Shown piece after piece: positions 35,802 to 35,928 of a stretch of 35,928 nucleotides of DNA. The position numbers and the translations under genes are program-made. The DNA comes from Flavobacteriaceae bacterium (GTDB lineage: Bacteria > Bacteroidota > Bacteroidia > Flavobacteriales > Flavobacteriaceae), in the NCBI GenBank assembly GCA_016649745.1, contig JAENXD010000005.1, positions 1-35,928 of the forward strand. The letters are read 5' to 3'. Numbering within the stretch: position 1 is the first letter of the stretch; every line of letters begins with the position of its first letter. The notes beneath the pieces were generated by a model. That model did no database searches. It had not been told where the DNA came from and saw only the letters and a program-made list of their open reading frames with translations.

Positions 35802-35928
35802 TTAAACTTGCAGGATTAATTCTCTGTAAGTATCGCTAGCAAAGGCTTTCTGACGTTTTCTATTTTTAGATTTTGGGAACGTTTTTTCTTGGTCGAGCAT
35901 TGTAATGGCAAATTTTGCGATTAAATTA
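35802..35928 (-). CDS. C-terminal fragment of an unidentified minus-strand protein (5' end outside the window)
   Basis: Minus strand reads NLIAKFAITMLDQEKTFPKSKNRKRQKAFASDTYRELILQV* without a break to the window edge. Confidence 0.5.
   Translation of the reverse strand, partial: NLIAKFAITMLDQEKTFPKSKNRKRQKAFASDTYRELILQV

Noticed and set aside
1-35928. tRNA/rRNA genes or autonomous IS transposase
   Set aside because: No cloverleaf-like or rRNA-like sequence and no transposase motif recognised in any intergenic region or ORF.

Overview
AT-rich window from a member of the Bacteroidota, probably Flavobacteriia. This lineage call rests on recurrent TAnnTTTG -7 promoter boxes, an ActABCDEF alternative complex III plus cytochrome oxidase locus, and a TonB-dependent receptor tail. 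From left to right: (1) the 3' end of a TonB-dependent receptor gene with a terminator. (2) A roughly 6 kb accessory island (about 587-6547) bounded by two diverged, directly oriented repeats of about 115 bp. It carries a compact + strand operon: DUF134 regulator, a 58-aa DUF5320-like small protein missing from the ORF track, a NifX/NifB-like metal-cluster protein, stand-alone GTP cyclohydrolase II, a hotdog thioesterase, a COG1237-type metallo-beta-lactamase fold protein split by one in-frame TAA, a TrmO/TsaA-family protein and a 690-aa PLP fold-type I protein I cannot assign. (3) A decayed DUF262 gene truncated at the repeat boundary. (4) A sulfide/persulfide oxidation locus: SQR, DUF3365 haem lipoprotein, rhodanese lipoprotein, DoxX-like protein, CstB-like persulfide dioxygenase-rhodanese and two coupled SulP transporters. 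Two CRP/FNR-type palindromes sit at identical spacing from -7 boxes here. (5) ruvB. (6) cox1, cox2 and the complete ACIII operon (minus strand). (7) A SPOR protein, dnaG (primase with its zinc ligands missing), clpX and clpP. (8) A secreted hypothetical protein, an M1 peptidase and the 3' end of another minus-strand gene. The candidates for undescribed biology are the repeat-bounded island with its pterin/metal-like operon, and the CRP/FNR-linked sulfide module. Several intergenic heptamer arrays and palindromic elements are also unexplained by the genes. All calls are by eye; no database search was run.
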